Source: Trueperaceae bacterium (GTDB lineage Bacteria > Deinococcota > Deinococci > Deinococcales > Trueperaceae). From it: a stretch of 64,000 nt of DNA. Shown one piece after another: positions 1 through 12,205 of the stretch. The notes under the pieces were generated by a model that was not told the origin of the DNA, ran no database searches, and worked only from the letters and a program-made list of their open reading frames with translations. The DNA lies in assembly GCA_011389865.1 (NCBI GenBank), contig JAABTL010000009.1, forward strand, positions 25,457 through 89,456, written 5' to 3'. Numbering within the stretch: the first letter of the stretch is position 1; every line of letters begins with the position of its first letter. The translations under genes were made by a program, and so were the position numbers.

Positions 1-1386
1 GGTTGCCCCAAGGCGCTCGTGGACAGCGAGCGCATCCTCACCGAGTTGCGCGCCGACGGCTACGACCTCTCTCGCAGCTACGCGGAGGCCGACGTCGTGG
101 TCGTCAACACCTGCGGCTTCATCACGCCGGCCGTGGAGGAGTCGCTGGCCGCGATCGGCGAGGCGCTCGACGGCAACGGCCGCGTCATCGTCACCGGCTG
201 CCTGGGCGAGCGCCCCGAGGAGATCCTGGCCCGCCACCCGAGCGTGCTCGCGGTGACCGGCCAGGCCGACGTCGCGGGCGTGATGGCCGCCGTCCGCGCC
301 GCGCTGCCGCGCGACGAGCCCGCCTTCGCCCGCCTTCTCCCCCTGGCCAGCGACGGGCGCGGCGCGGCGCTCGAGCGCGGCGTCAAGCTGACGCCGCGCC
401 ACTACAGCTACCTCAAGGTCGCCGAGGGCTGCGACCACACCTGCAGCTTCTGCATCATCCCGCACATGCGCGGCAGGCAGGTCAGCCGCGACGCCGCCGA
501 CGTCCTGTTCGAGGCGACGCGGCTGGTCGCGACCGGCACCAAGGAGCTCATCGTCATCGCGCAGGACACGAGCGCGTACGGCCGCGACCTGCGCCACCGG
601 CCGAGCGACTTCCAGGGCCGGCCGGTCGCCGCCGACCTGGTGCCGCTCGTGCGCGAGCTCGCCGGCCTCGGCGCGTGGGTGCGGCTGCACTACGTCTACC
701 CCTACCCGCAGGTGCGCGAGCTGATCCCGCTGATGGCGGAGGGCCGCCTGCTGCCGTACCTCGACGTGCCGCTGCAGCACGCGTCGCCCCGCGTGCTGCG
801 CGCGATGCGTCGCCCGGGCGGCGCCGAGAGCCACCTGGCGACGCTGCGCGGCTGGCGCGAGATCTGCCCGGAGCTGGCGATCCGCTCGACCTTCATCGTG
901 GGCTTCCCCGGCGAGACCGAGGAGGACGTCGACCTGCTCGTCGACTTCCTGGGCGAGGCGCGGCTCGACCGCGTCGGCGCGTTCACCTACTCCGAGGTCA
1001 CGGGCGCCGCGGCCAACGAGCTGCCGGGCGCCGTCCCGGAGGAGGTCAAGCACGAGCGCTACGACCGCGTCATGCGGGCGCAGCAGCGGGTGGCGACCGA
1101 GATCCAGGCCGCCAAGGTCGGTCGCGTCCTGCAGGTGATCGTCGACGACGTGGGCGACCTGCCGGGCGAGATGGTCGGCCGCAGCCAGGCCGACGCGCCC
1201 CACGTCGACGGGCGCGTGACGCTCGACACCGACGGCACGGTCGTCATCGGCGACATCGTGGAGGCGGAGGTCGTCGCGGCCGACGCCTACGACCTCCGGG
1301 CGCGCGCGCTGCGCACCGTGCCGTGGCGCCCGAACGTGGCGACCTGGGGCACGACCGCGACTCGACGCGGGTCCGTCAGCCCCTGA
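1..1386 (+). CDS. rimO: Ribosomal protein uS12 methylthiotransferase RimO (5' end outside window)
   Basis: Radical-SAM methylthiotransferase that modifies an aspartate of ribosomal protein S12. The visible 461 residues start at the family's opening [10 protein letters not shown] motif, so only a few N-terminal residues are missing. The UPF0004 domain cysteines are C2, C38 (NTCGF) and C67 (TGCLGE). The radical-SAM cluster is CDHTCSFC (C144, C148, C151), followed by [14 protein letters not shown]-type domain fills the last ~70 residues. The GCPK.LVDSE start and the spacing favour RimO over MiaB. The last 11 bp overlap the 3' end of the convergent pilT, and both stop codons sit in one hairpin. 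Confidence 0.93.
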   Translation, partial: GCPKALVDSERILTELRADGYDLSRSYAEADVVVVNTCGFITPAVEESLAAIGEALDGNGRVIVTGCLGERPEEILARHPSVLAVTGQADVAGVMAAVRAALPRDEPAFARLLPLASDGRGAALERGVKLTPRHYSYLKVAEGCDHTCSFCIIPHMRGRQVSRDAADVLFEATRLVATGTKELIVIAQDTSAYGRDLRHRPSDFQGRPVAADLVPLVRELAGLGAWVRLHYVYPYPQVRELIPLMAEGRLLPYLDVPLQHASPRVLRAMRRPGGAESHLATLRGWREICPELAIRSTFIVGFPGETEEDVDLLVDFLGEARLDRVGAFTYSEVTGAAANELPGAVPEEVKHERYDRVMRAQQRVATEIQAAKVGRVLQVIVDDVGDLPGEMVGRSQADAPHVDGRVTLDTDGTVVIGDIVEAEVVAADAYDLRARALRTVPWRPNVATWGTTATRRGSVSP

Positions 1387-1393
1387 CGGGCCC
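1369..1393. terminator. Shared hairpin carrying the stop codons of both convergent genes
   Basis: A 10-bp stem (GGGTCCGTCA / TGACGGGCCC, one G-T wobble) closes a GCCCC loop. The rimO TGA (1384-1386) begins the right arm and the pilT stop (1376-1378, minus strand) ends the left arm. There is no T-tract. It is probably a bidirectional 3'-end structure. Confidence 0.55.
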
Positions 1394-2539
1394 CCGGCGC
1401 GCCGCCAGGCGCTCGAACTCCGCCTCGTTGACGTCGCCGCGCCCCCCTGCGCGTTGGGTGATCATCAGCTGCAGCTCGTGCGGGCTGGTGGCGGCGTAGA
1501 CGGCGTCCTCGAGGCGGATCGAGCCGCCGAGGTAGAGGTCGACCAGGTGCTGGTCGAAGGTCTGCATGCCGCGCAGGTTGTCCTGCATGAGCGCGTCCTT
1601 GATGAGCCCGGTCTTGGTCTCGTCCTTGATGTAGTCGCGGATCAGCGGCGTGTTGACGAGGACCTCGGTCGCCAGCGTGCGGCCGGGCCCGTCGGCCCGG
1701 GGCAGCAGCCGCTGCGACAGGATCCCGAGCAGCGACTCCGACAGCAGGATGCGGATCTGGTTGCGCTCGTGGGGCGGGAAGAAGTCGATGACGCGGTTGA
1801 CGGTGCGGATGGCGTCGAGCGTGTGCAGCGTCGAGAGCACCAGGTGACCGGTCTGCGCGGCCGTCAGCGCCGCCTCCACGGTCGCCTTGTCGCGCATCTC
1901 GCCGACCATGATGACGTCCGGGTCCTGGCGCATGGCGTACTTGAGCGCGTCGACGAAGTCGGCGGTGTCGAGGCCGATCTCGCGCTGGATGACCAGCGAC
2001 TGTTGGTTGCGGTGCAGGAACTCGATCGGGTCCTCGATCGTCACCACGTTCTTCGGGAAGCGCCGGTTGATGAAGTCGACCATGGCGGCGAGCGTGGTGG
2101 ACTTGCCCGACCCGGTCGGCCCGGTCACGAGCACCAGGCCGCGCGGCTGGCTGGCCAACTCGCTGACGACGGCCGGCGGCAGGCCGAGCGCCTCGAAGGA
2201 GGGGATCGCGTCGGCCACCACGCGCATGACCACGCCGATCGAGCCGCGCTGGCGCATGAGGTTGCAGCGGAAGCGCGCCACGGCCGGGATGGTGAAGGCG
2301 AAGTCGAGCTCGTGCCGGTGGGCGAACAGCGCCCGCTGCGAGTCCGTCATCATCGCCATGGCGATCTGCTCGGTCTGCTCGGGGGTGAGCGCCGGCACCC
2401 CCTCGTAGGCGATGAGGTCGCCGTCGAGGCGCAGGTGGGGCGGCGCCCCGGCCTGCAGGTGGATGTCGGACGCACCGCGCGCGACCATGCTCTTGAGCAG
2501 GTCGGCCATGCGCAGGCCACGGGCGGCGGTGTCGCTCAC
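1376..2539 (-). CDS. pilT: Type IV pilus retraction ATPase PilT
   Basis: Cytoplasmic hexameric ATPase that powers type IV pilus retraction, as used in twitching and DNA uptake in this phylum. In 387 residues it has an N-terminal PAS-like part (SDIHLQAG near residue 25), Walker [10 protein letters not shown] at 140-148, an Asp box (TIEDPIEF near 168), Walker [13 protein letters not shown] near 206-217, and the His box [10 protein letters not shown] at 231-240. The start is GTG at 2539. There is no in-frame ATG, GTG or TTG upstream, and the GTG overlaps the stop of a 15-codon leaderless frame (GTGA). No pilB or pilC lies next to it, and PilU cannot be excluded. Confidence 0.93.
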   Translation of the reverse strand: MSDTAARGLRMADLLKSMVARGASDIHLQAGAPPHLRLDGDLIAYEGVPALTPEQTEQIAMAMMTDSQRALFAHRHELDFAFTIPAVARFRCNLMRQRGSIGVVMRVVADAIPSFEALGLPPAVVSELASQPRGLVLVTGPTGSGKSTTLAAMVDFINRRFPKNVVTIEDPIEFLHRNQQSLVIQREIGLDTADFVDALKYAMRQDPDVIMVGEMRDKATVEAALTAAQTGHLVLSTLHTLDAIRTVNRVIDFFPPHERNQIRILLSESLLGILSQRLLPRADGPGRTLATEVLVNTPLIRDYIKDETKTGLIKDALMQDNLRGMQTFDQHLVDLYLGGSIRLEDAVYAATSPHELQLMITQRAGGRGDVNEAEFERLAARRGPVRG

Positions 2540-2583
2540 GGCGCCACCACGATCGGCAACGGCAGGCTGGGACGCTGGATCAT
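2536..2583 (-). CDS. Leaderless 15-codon upstream ORF before pilT
   Basis: An ATG at 2583 lies 5 nt after a TAGACT -10 box, the same arrangement that starts many genes here. The frame encodes [15 protein letters not shown], and its TGA overlaps the pilT GTG as GTGA. Translation of pilT may therefore depend on ribosomes finishing this peptide. No function of the peptide itself is apparent. It is inferred from promoter geometry only. Confidence 0.45.
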   Translation of the reverse strand: MIQRPSLPLPIVVAP

Positions 2584-2588
2584 GTCGC

Positions 2589-2594
2589 AGTCTA
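2589..2594 (-). promoter_or_regulatory. -10 box TAGACT of the pilT unit
   Basis: TAGACT lies 5 nt before the ATG at 2583, which implies a leaderless transcript. No clear -35 is visible. Confidence 0.6.
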
Positions 2595-2710
2595 GCCGCC
2601 CGCGCGCGCGTGGTCTGTGAAACCGTCCGCGGCCGCCGGATCGGTGCGGCCCGCTGGCCACGGTCGCCGGCGCCGGTCGGATGCGGCGCGTCTCGGCGCT
2701 CGGCTCGCGC

Positions 2711-3454
2711 TCAGCGACGCGGAGGCAACCCGAGCGCCGCCTGCTCGACCGCGTCGCGGATGGCGTTGCGCAGCGCGCTGGCCACGATCGACTGGCGGAC
2801 GGTGCCGACGCGCAGCAGCCGCAGCGCCTGCTGTAGGCCGTCGACCGAGACCTCCGCGTCCGTCCCGCGGCCGATGCCGCTGCCGATGCCCAGGATGCGG
2901 CCGGTGGCCACCTCGACGAAGCGGAGCTCGACGCCGACCTGCACGGTCGTCACCGTCGCGCCCCCGAGGAAGCCGGGGACGACGGCGCTGGCGCGATCGA
3001 TCGACAGCTCCGTCACCGCGCCCACCAAGATCAGCTCGGCGCCCACCAGCCGGCCGACGTCGGCGACGGTCGAGGCGTCGAAGCGCCCGGTATCACCGAG
3101 GTCCTGCTCGGCGAGCACCGCCGCGAGCTCGCGGCGCTCGACCAGCTGGAAGCGACCGAGTTCGAAGAGTTCACGGGTGACAATGTCGCCGATACCGGTG
3201 CCCAGGTCGGTGAACAGCCGCGAGTCACGCTCGCGGGCCGGCAACAGGCTGACGTCGACGCGCGTGGGCTCGGCCTCGATGTCGTAGACGGCCACCACGT
3301 AGCGCTGCTCGGGATCGATGGGCGGCAGTAGGAAGGGGCGGACGTCGGCGCCCTCTCCGCCGGTGGCGGGCGCGCAGGCAACGAGACCCACGAGCAACGC
3401 CAGCACGGCGAGGCGTGCAATGGGTAGACGGCGATGGATCGCGTGGGTCGGCAT
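2711..3454 (-). CDS. CsgG-like outer-membrane/periplasmic lipoprotein
   Basis: A 247-residue lipoprotein of the CsgG/HfaB-like family. It has a basic N-terminus, a hydrophobic stretch (about 14-26) and lipobox LVAC with the lipidated Cys at about residue 27. The mature part has the typical pattern AVYDIEAEPTR, then LFELGRFQLVERRELAAVL and LVGAELILVGAVTEL, as in CsgG proteins that oligomerise or act as secretion accessories. The start is ATG at 3454, because a TAGCAT -10 box ends 7 nt before it. An in-frame ATG at 3463 overlaps that box. There are no curli subunits nearby, so the role is unknown. Confidence 0.75.
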   Translation of the reverse strand: MPTHAIHRRLPIARLAVLALLVGLVACAPATGGEGADVRPFLLPPIDPEQRYVVAVYDIEAEPTRVDVSLLPARERDSRLFTDLGTGIGDIVTRELFELGRFQLVERRELAAVLAEQDLGDTGRFDASTVADVGRLVGAELILVGAVTELSIDRASAVVPGFLGGATVTTVQVGVELRFVEVATGRILGIGSGIGRGTDAEVSVDGLQQALRLLRVGTVRQSIVASALRNAIRDAVEQAALGLPPRR

Positions 3455-3461
3455 GCTGCCC

Positions 3462-3467
3462 ATGCTA
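3462..3467 (-). promoter_or_regulatory. -10 box TAGCAT of the CsgG-like gene
   Basis: TAGCAT with a 7-nt spacer to the ATG at 3454. It directly follows the ATPase operon terminator hairpin. Confidence 0.6.
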
Positions 3468-3468
3468 A

Positions 3469-3494
3469 CCGGCGCCCCGATGAGGGGGCGCCGG
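3469..3494 (-). terminator. Terminator hairpin of the V-ATPase operon
   Basis: Perfect 10-bp stem CCGGCGCCCC / GGGGCGCCGG with a 6-nt loop, starting 26 bp after the subunit D stop. No long T-tract follows on the minus strand. Confidence 0.65.
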
Positions 3495-3520
3495 CGCGGG
3501 ATCGTTCGTGAGAGGCGCGG

Positions 3521-4186
3521 TCAGGCGGCGGTCCGGCTGCGCTCCTTCGCCTGGCGTTCGTCGTCGCGCGACTCGAGCTTCGACTTGATGCGCTTGAGGA
3601 CGGTGACCTCCTCCAGCGCGCGCTGGTCGAGCACGCTGCGGATGTCCTTGATCTGGCGACCGATGTTGGGGATCACCAGCTGTTCCAGCGCGTTCACGCG
3701 GCGGCTGGTCTTCTTGATCTCCTCGCCGATGCGCCGCAATCTCGTCTCGGTCGCGGCGACGCGGACGATCGCCTCCGTCAGGGCACGGAACTGGGCGGCG
3801 GTGTCGAGCGTGCGCGCCCCCACGCCCATCGGCGAGAACGGCAGCTCGGCGTCGCCGAACTCCGGTGGCTGGACTTGGGGCACCTTGACGCCGAACAGGT
3901 TCTCGACCTTGATCTCGACGTCGAGCGCCCGGCCCTCGGCCAAGCCGAGCGAGCGCAACGACTCGGGACCGTCCCAGGCGTTCGCCAGGAAGAGCGACAG
4001 GTAGGCCTCCTGGCTCGCCTCGGTGAGCGCCCGCCGCGCCGCGAGCGAGGTCTTGACCAGCGCGAAGAACTCGCCGATCAGCGCGTCGCGCTTGCGCTTC
4101 AGGAGGTCGGCCCCCCGCACGGCCAGCTTGAGCTGATCGCGCCGCTGCAGCAGGTTCGAGCGGGTGGGGGCGATGTTCTCGGCCAC
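3521..4186 (-). CDS. atpD: V/A-type ATPase subunit D (central stalk)
   Basis: Rotor shaft subunit that turns inside the A3B3 head and links it to subunit F. It is 221 residues with two long alpha-helical arms. It opens with the family signature (ENIAPTRSNLLQRRDQL), and the C-terminal helix (VIPNIGRQIKDIRSVLDQR) pairs with the first. It is the last gene of the nine-gene operon, 13 bp after subunit B, matching the Thermus order. Confidence 0.95.
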   Translation of the reverse strand: MAENIAPTRSNLLQRRDQLKLAVRGADLLKRKRDALIGEFFALVKTSLAARRALTEASQEAYLSLFLANAWDGPESLRSLGLAEGRALDVEIKVENLFGVKVPQVQPPEFGDAELPFSPMGVGARTLDTAAQFRALTEAIVRVAATETRLRRIGEEIKKTSRRVNALEQLVIPNIGRQIKDIRSVLDQRALEEVTVLKRIKSKLESRDDERQAKERSRTAA

Positions 4187-4199
4187 GGGTCGCCTCCCC

Positions 4200-5621
<1,422 letters not shown>

Positions 5622-5636
5622 GGGGACTCCCCGGCC

Positions 5637-7376
<1,740 letters not shown>

Positions 7377-7409
7377 GAAGCCTCCAGGTAGCGTCTGGTG
7401 CGCGTTGCC

Positions 7410-7425
7410 CGGCGGTTGCCCGCCG
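7410..7425 (-). other. Intercistronic hairpin between subunits F and A
   Basis: CGGCGG / CCGCCG stem with a 4-nt loop in the 61-bp gap, the longest gap in the operon. It may set processing or relative expression. Weak evidence. Confidence 0.3.
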
Positions 7426-7437
7426 AGCCCAGCGCCT

Positions 7438-7764
7438 TCAGTCGAGCTTGATGTCGAAGCCGATCGCGCTGCGGACCAGGTCCTTCATGTAGCGGGTCGC
7501 ATCGGCTTCGTGGTCGAACGCCGCCGAGAGGCCGGGCATCGGGAGCAGCACCGGCAGATCGCGGCCGCGCATCACGCGTTCCATCGCCTTGACCGGATCA
7601 CCCAGCAGGCCCTCGTCGACGACCACGAGCCCGTAGCCGTCCGACGCGATCGCCTGCTCGAGGTCGCGGTGCGCGTCCTCTACGGTGGTCTCGAGCGTCT
7701 CGACGCCCGCCAGGCGGAAGCCGATGGCGGTCTCGGCGTCGGTCACGACGAGCATCCTAGGCAT
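7438..7764 (-). CDS. atpF: V/A-type ATPase subunit F
   Basis: Small Rossmann-like central-stalk subunit that binds D and modulates hydrolysis. It is 108 residues, beginning [20 protein letters not shown], with the conserved [11 protein letters not shown] and a C-terminal amphipathic helix. The ATG at 7764 lies inside the end of subunit C (8-bp overlap). An ATG three codons later is an alternative. Confidence 0.92.
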   Translation of the reverse strand: MPRMLVVTDAETAIGFRLAGVETLETTVEDAHRDLEQAIASDGYGLVVVDEGLLGDPVKAMERVMRGRDLPVLLPMPGLSAAFDHEADATRYMKDLVRSAIGFDIKLD

Positions 7765-8767
7765 CGCCCAACTCCTTCGCCAGCGCCGCACGCGGCACGC
7801 CGTAGTACTTCCCGCGCGCCAGCAGGCGCAGCTGCGCCGTCTCGCGCTCCTTGCGCCGCAGGTAGTCCGCGACCAGGCCGACGTCGAGCGGGTCGAGCGA
7901 CAGGCGCCGCAAGATGAGGTCGAGCGCGCCCACCAGGCGGGACTCGGCCTCGGACGCGTCGGCCGCCCCCGAGACGGGCGACAGGACACCCTTCAGTTGC
8001 GGGAGCGGCTCCCCCTTGGGCAGGGAGGCGATGCGGGCGTAGACGGCCGGCGTCAGGTCGCGCCCACCGGCCAGGAAGTAGTCGGCGGGGTCCGCGGGAC
8101 GGTCGCGGAGCTTGAGCGCCGTGCGCAGGTTGGTGGCGTCGATCTCGGCGCGCGCCCAGCGGCGGAAGCCCGCCGGCGCCGGCAGGCGCTTGGCGTCGGC
8201 GATCCACTGGGCGTGGAAGGCGCGGTCGAGCGCGACCTCGAAGCGCAGCAGGTCGCCGTCGTCGCGGTAGGCGGCGGCCCCCTTGCGGAAGGCCTCGGAG
8301 AGTGGATGACGAGCGATCGCCAACACCTGGCCCGCCGCGGCGGCGTCTTCGGCGCCCGCCATCGCCCGCAACACGCTGGCGTTCAGCGAGCCGGCGGGCA
8401 GCACGGCGACCATCGTCTCGTCGGCGGTCCGGCCGGCGTGCAGCCCGCGGACGACCGCCTTGAGGTTGGCCAGGTCGTAGCGCCGCAGGAGCAGCGCGAT
8501 CAGCTCGTGGGCGGCGCCGCGGGAGGCGTCCAGCAACGAGCCGGTGACGCGGACGAAGTTGCGGGCGAGCGCGGCGTCGACCGCGGCCAACGGTCCGTGC
8601 TCGGCGCGCGCCTCGTCCAACTCGCGGGCGTAGGGCGACTGCGCCAACGCGGCCGAGAGCTCCGCGAAGCCCCCGGCACCGACCTGCTCGCCGAAGAAGC
8701 CCTCCGGCAGCAGACGGGACCGGAGGCCGCGCACGCGCGCGTTGACGTAACCGAAGTCCGCCGCCAT
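7757..8767 (-). CDS. atpC: V/A-type ATPase subunit C
   Basis: Funnel-shaped socket that connects the rotor stalk (D/F) to the membrane c-ring. It is 336 residues, all-helical, in three similar repeats. The N-terminal FGYVNARVRGLRSRLL is the family hallmark. It begins 2 bp after the subunit E stop and ends overlapping subunit F. Confidence 0.92.
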   Translation of the reverse strand: MAADFGYVNARVRGLRSRLLPEGFFGEQVGAGGFAELSAALAQSPYARELDEARAEHGPLAAVDAALARNFVRVTGSLLDASRGAAHELIALLLRRYDLANLKAVVRGLHAGRTADETMVAVLPAGSLNASVLRAMAGAEDAAAAGQVLAIARHPLSEAFRKGAAAYRDDGDLLRFEVALDRAFHAQWIADAKRLPAPAGFRRWARAEIDATNLRTALKLRDRPADPADYFLAGGRDLTPAVYARIASLPKGEPLPQLKGVLSPVSGAADASEAESRLVGALDLILRRLSLDPLDVGLVADYLRRKERETAQLRLLARGKYYGVPRAALAKELGDA

Positions 8768-8769
8768 CG

Positions 8770-9435
8770 TCAGACGTCCTCGGGGGGGGCGGCGGCGGGC
8801 GCCGTGTCGTCCGGCGCATGGCCGTCGGGCGCCGTGGCGCCCGACGGCACGGTGTCCACCGCGAACAGGAGCCGCGAGACCTCGGCCGCCAGCTCGCCCT
8901 CGAGCGCGTCAAGGCGGGCGGTCAGGCTGTTCTCCACCGCGCTGTGGCGTTGCGAGCGAACCCTGACGCCGAGCGCCAGGCTCTCGTCGCCCTCGACGGG
9001 CGCGTCGACCTTGGCCGCCTTGGCGAGCGCGGCGACCGTCGCCACGTCGGCGGGGGCCGCCTCGATCACGGCGACGTCATCGCGACCGATGTCGTCGAGC
9101 GCCTCGACCAGCAGCTGCTGGAGGATCCCCTTGTAGGCCTTCGCGTCCCCCGGCAGCCCGGCCAGGCGCTCGCGCGCGTGCTCGAACACCTGCTCGAGCG
9201 CGGCGTGCTGCGCCTGCAACTTGAGCGCCGCGGCCTCGAGCTGCGCCGCGCTGCGCGCCCGAACCAGGGCGGCATCGCGCTGCACCTCGGCGGCGCGCCG
9301 GCGCTTCGCCAGGAGCTGCTCGGCCTCGGTCTGCGCCGCCGCCATGCTGGCCGAGGCACGCTCGCGCGCCTCGGCCAGGATGGATGCGATCTCGGCGCTC
9401 GCCTCACGCTCGAGCAGAGCCGAAAGGTCCGACAT
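8770..9435 (-). CDS. atpE: V/A-type ATPase subunit E (peripheral stalk)
   Basis: Peripheral stalk subunit that pairs with G. It is 221 residues. The N-terminal half is a long Ala/Glu/Arg coiled coil (about 5-110). The C-terminal globular part contains the LGVRVRSQRHSAVENSLTAR segment typical of the head-binding domain. The tail (about 200-221) is low-complexity Pro/Ala/Asp. It begins 5 bp after the proteolipid gene. Confidence 0.9.
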   Translation of the reverse strand: MSDLSALLEREASAEIASILAEARERASASMAAAQTEAEQLLAKRRRAAEVQRDAALVRARSAAQLEAAALKLQAQHAALEQVFEHARERLAGLPGDAKAYKGILQQLLVEALDDIGRDDVAVIEAAPADVATVAALAKAAKVDAPVEGDESLALGVRVRSQRHSAVENSLTARLDALEGELAAEVSRLLFAVDTVPSGATAPDGHAPDDTAPAAAPPEDV

Positions 9436-9440
9436 GGGGT

Positions 9441-9743
9441 TCAGCCAACCTGGCCGTTGAGCAGGAACGCGATGACGAAGCCGAAGATGATGATCGTCTC
9501 GGGGATGACCAGGTAGATGAGGATCTGACCGAACGCCGCCGGGCGCTCGACCAGGGCGCCGACGCCGGCGGTGCCGATGGCGGCCATGGCCCAGGCCGTG
9601 GCCATCGCCGAGATACCGATGGCGAGGGCGGCCGCGAAGGCGATCAAGCCGGCGGTGACGCCGCCTTCGTTCTGCGCGAAGGCCAGCGTGAAGGGGGCGG
9701 CGACGACGAGCAGAGCAAGGACGCGAGCGAGCTTGTGGTTCAT
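9441..9743 (-). CDS. atpL: V/A-type ATPase proteolipid subunit (c-ring; Thermus L, K in other systems)
   Basis: Ion-carrying rotor ring subunit, 100 residues. The first ~23 residues look like a cleavable signal peptide ending AFAQ, as in the Thermus L subunit. Two membrane helices follow, and the ion-binding Glu lies in helix 2 (IPETIIIFGFVIA, about E82). A single hairpin of this size fits a proton-type ring. The ATG overlaps the subunit I stop (ATGA). Confidence 0.94.
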   Translation of the reverse strand: MNHKLARVLALLVVAAPFTLAFAQNEGGVTAGLIAFAAALAIGISAMATAWAMAAIGTAGVGALVERPAAFGQILIYLVIPETIIIFGFVIAFLLNGQVG

Positions 9744-11758
9744 GACTTACCTCCCAGGAGCTTGAACGGCTGGTACGGGCGGCCGGAGGCCTCGTAGAAG
9801 CCGAACTTGGTGTAGAACTCCACGTACTGCAGACGCAGAGGCTGCAGCGTGTAGCCGATGATCTTGAGCACCAGCGCGAGCAGGTGCACGAACAGGCCGA
9901 CCAGGATCCCGAGCACGGGACCGATGACCGGCAGGCTGTCGGCGAGCGCGAATCCCAACTGCGTCGCGAGTTTCGCGACGAGGGCGGCCGCGAGGCCGAC
10001 GGCGAAGATACGCAGGTAGCTGAGGATGTTGCCGCCGTTCGACACGATCTCGATCAGCATGAGCGGCATCCGCGCGAGCACCACGCACACCAGGAAGACG
10101 ACGAAGCCGATGACCACCACGCCGTTGAGCACGGGGTTGAGGTTGTCCGTGAGGAAGGCGGCGGTGAAGATCACCAGCGACGCGACCCCGGTGAACATCC
10201 CGATGCCCTCGTACACGTGCTTCATATCGTTGTGCTTGATCCCGTAGACGACGCGGATCACCCAACCGGCGAGGATCTGGATCGTCCCGAAGGCGAGCGC
10301 GAGCAGGATGACCGGGGTGAAGTCCTCCACCCGGAACAGCGTGATCTCGATCAGGCCGTACCCCGGCGGGTGGGCATCGCCGAACGTGGTGTAGAAGATC
10401 GGCCGACCCCTGGGCCAGTACTCCAGGAAGGTGCCGAAGAACTCGCCGTAGATGTAGCCCCACACGATGGTCCAGCCGGCGGCCCAGTAGATCATCGAGC
10501 TGATCGGCTTCAGGGCGTCGGCGGCGATGACCATGTTCAGGGGCCCGAGCGACAGGGACTTGCCCTGGGCGCCGCGGCGCCGCAGCAGGAAGCCGACGAG
10601 GGCGAAGATCAGGCCGAAGGCGATGTCGCCGACGATGACGCCGAAGAACAGCGGGAAGAACAGCGCCATCGTCCAGGTGGGGTCGAAGTTGCCGTACTTG
10701 GGCGGTGCGAACAGCGCCAGCAGCATCTGGAAGGGCCGCGCCCAGGCGGCGTTCTCGAGCCGAACGGGCACCCCCTCGTCGTGGTGCTCGTCGGCGGGCC
10801 GGTGCTGGACGATCAGGTCGTCGCCGAACTGCTTGCGCAGTGCCTCGACGGCGCGCGCGCGGTCCTCCTGGGGCACCCACCCCTTGAGCGCGAACGCGAA
10901 GCGGCCCTGCGCCAGGTCGTCGAGCTTGGCCAGGCGCTCCCTGTGGTTGGTCGCCGTCTGGCGGTACGCCTTGAGGCGCGGCCCGTGCTGGAGCGCGAGC
11001 TTGCGCAGCTCCTCGGCGATGCTCGTCAGCCGCTTCGGCAGGACCTGCAGCCGCTCCTCCATCGTGTGCACGGCCTTCGCCATGCCCAACGCCCGGTAGC
11101 GCTCGGGTAGCTGCAGTTCGGCCAGTCCGAGCCGCGCGAGCGCGACTCGCAGCGTGGACGCGTCGCTGCGCAGCACGGCCGCGATCATCAGCGTCTGCTT
11201 GGCGGCGCTGGTGCGTTCCTCGAAGGCGATGCGGCCCTCGAGCGCCTCGCTGAGCTCGGCCCGCACGTCGGCGGCGGCATTGGCCGCGACCAGCGTCGCG
11301 GCGCCGTACAGGTAGCGGCCGTCCTCGAGCTGCGCCAGCGTCGGCGCCAGGTCGCGGAAGGTGGGGAGGAAGGTCTGGACGGTCTCCAGCTCCTCCGCCA
11401 CCTCGGCGCGCTCGGCCACGAGCTGTTCCACGAGGCCGGCGACGACCTCGACCCGCTCGGCGACGGTCTCCGGGTCGCTGGGCAACTCGCCCCTGCCCGC
11501 CGTGGGCACCTCGTCGCCGACGGAGAGCGTCTCGAGCAGCGTCGAGCAGCGCCCGGCGACGCGATCCCACGTGAGCCGCGCGCGGGCGGTGTCCTCGGCC
11601 GGGCGGAAGCGCTCGAGCGCGCCCGCGCCCTCGCCCTCGAGGGCGTCGACGTCCACCGTGTCGATCTGCACCACGCCGAGTCCCTGCAAGGCGACCAGCA
11701 CGTCGTGGGCGGCAGCCTTGCGGCCCACGAGCAGCAGCTGGTCCATCGGCGTGATCAT
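9740..11758 (-). CDS. atpI: V/A-type ATPase subunit I (a subunit)
   Basis: Membrane stator that forms the ion half-channels against the c-ring. It is 672 residues. The N-terminal ~330 are soluble and helical with coiled coils, the anchor for the peripheral stalks. The C-terminal half has about 7-8 membrane helices, including GIGMFTGVASLVIF and the arginine-bearing ILSYLRIFAVGLAAALVAK segment. Start and stop are coupled by ATGA to subunit G and the proteolipid. Confidence 0.94.
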   Translation of the reverse strand: MITPMDQLLLVGRKAAAHDVLVALQGLGVVQIDTVDVDALEGEGAGALERFRPAEDTARARLTWDRVAGRCSTLLETLSVGDEVPTAGRGELPSDPETVAERVEVVAGLVEQLVAERAEVAEELETVQTFLPTFRDLAPTLAQLEDGRYLYGAATLVAANAAADVRAELSEALEGRIAFEERTSAAKQTLMIAAVLRSDASTLRVALARLGLAELQLPERYRALGMAKAVHTMEERLQVLPKRLTSIAEELRKLALQHGPRLKAYRQTATNHRERLAKLDDLAQGRFAFALKGWVPQEDRARAVEALRKQFGDDLIVQHRPADEHHDEGVPVRLENAAWARPFQMLLALFAPPKYGNFDPTWTMALFFPLFFGVIVGDIAFGLIFALVGFLLRRRGAQGKSLSLGPLNMVIAADALKPISSMIYWAAGWTIVWGYIYGEFFGTFLEYWPRGRPIFYTTFGDAHPPGYGLIEITLFRVEDFTPVILLALAFGTIQILAGWVIRVVYGIKHNDMKHVYEGIGMFTGVASLVIFTAAFLTDNLNPVLNGVVVIGFVVFLVCVVLARMPLMLIEIVSNGGNILSYLRIFAVGLAAALVAKLATQLGFALADSLPVIGPVLGILVGLFVHLLALVLKIIGYTLQPLRLQYVEFYTKFGFYEASGRPYQPFKLLGGKS

Positions 11759-12075
11759 GGCAGGACCCGCTCCACGACCCGCGCGACGGCGGCGTCGCGC
11801 CGGGCGGTGGCGCGGGCGCCGATCTCGTCCGCGGCGGCACGGGCGGCGGAAAGGATCTCGTCACGCACGGCGGCCGCGTCCTCGCGTGTGCGCTCGGCGC
11901 TCTCGCGGGCGAGCCGTTCGGCCTCGGCGCGCGCGCGTTCGATCGACTCACGTGCCTCGCCCCGAGCCTGAGCGACGATGCGCTCGGCCTCGGCGCGAGC
12001 CTCCTCGACCTTGGCGACCACGCTCTTCTCGTGGTGAATCAGATCCTGGAGGATGGGGTCTCTGGAAGTTTCCAA
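11755..12075 (-). CDS. atpG: V/A-type ATPase subunit G/H (peripheral stalk coiled coil)
   Basis: First gene of the operon. With a TTG start at 12075 it encodes 106 residues, almost wholly an Ala/Glu/Arg coiled coil with 11-residue periodicity, matching the stalk partner of E. The TTG is chosen because AAAGGAGGT lies just upstream at good spacing. The in-frame extension further upstream is Pro/Cys-rich and unlike the family. Confidence 0.88.
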   Translation of the reverse strand: METSRDPILQDLIHHEKSVVAKVEEARAEAERIVAQARGEARESIERARAEAERLARESAERTREDAAAVRDEILSAARAAADEIGARATARRDAAVARVVERVLP

Positions 12076-12154
12076 GTAGACCTCCTTTCGGCACACCTCC
12101 GAGCGGCTCGGCCGCGCGGGGTCAAGATCGGGGGACGGAAGAACGGTTGGGCAC

Positions 12155-12195
12155 AAAAAAACGCGTTGTGGCGGGCATTCCTCTGCCCCACACGC
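12155..12195 (-). terminator. Hairpin followed by U7 in the V-ATPase leader (attenuator or dnaG terminator)
   Basis: On the minus strand the stem pairs GCGT, GTGG and GGC with GCC, CCAC and ACGC (small bulges, 8-nt loop). Two bases later comes a run of seven T. It lies after the predicted ATPase promoter and before atpG, so it is either an attenuator or a terminator for dnaG read-through. Confidence 0.55.
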
Positions 12196-12205
12196 TGCGT
12201 CGGCG

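Noticed and set aside
9441..9743. Proteolipid subunit as a secreted peptide
   Set aside because: The signal-peptide-like start is normal for the Thermus L subunit, and the PET motif in helix 2 identifies a c-ring subunit.
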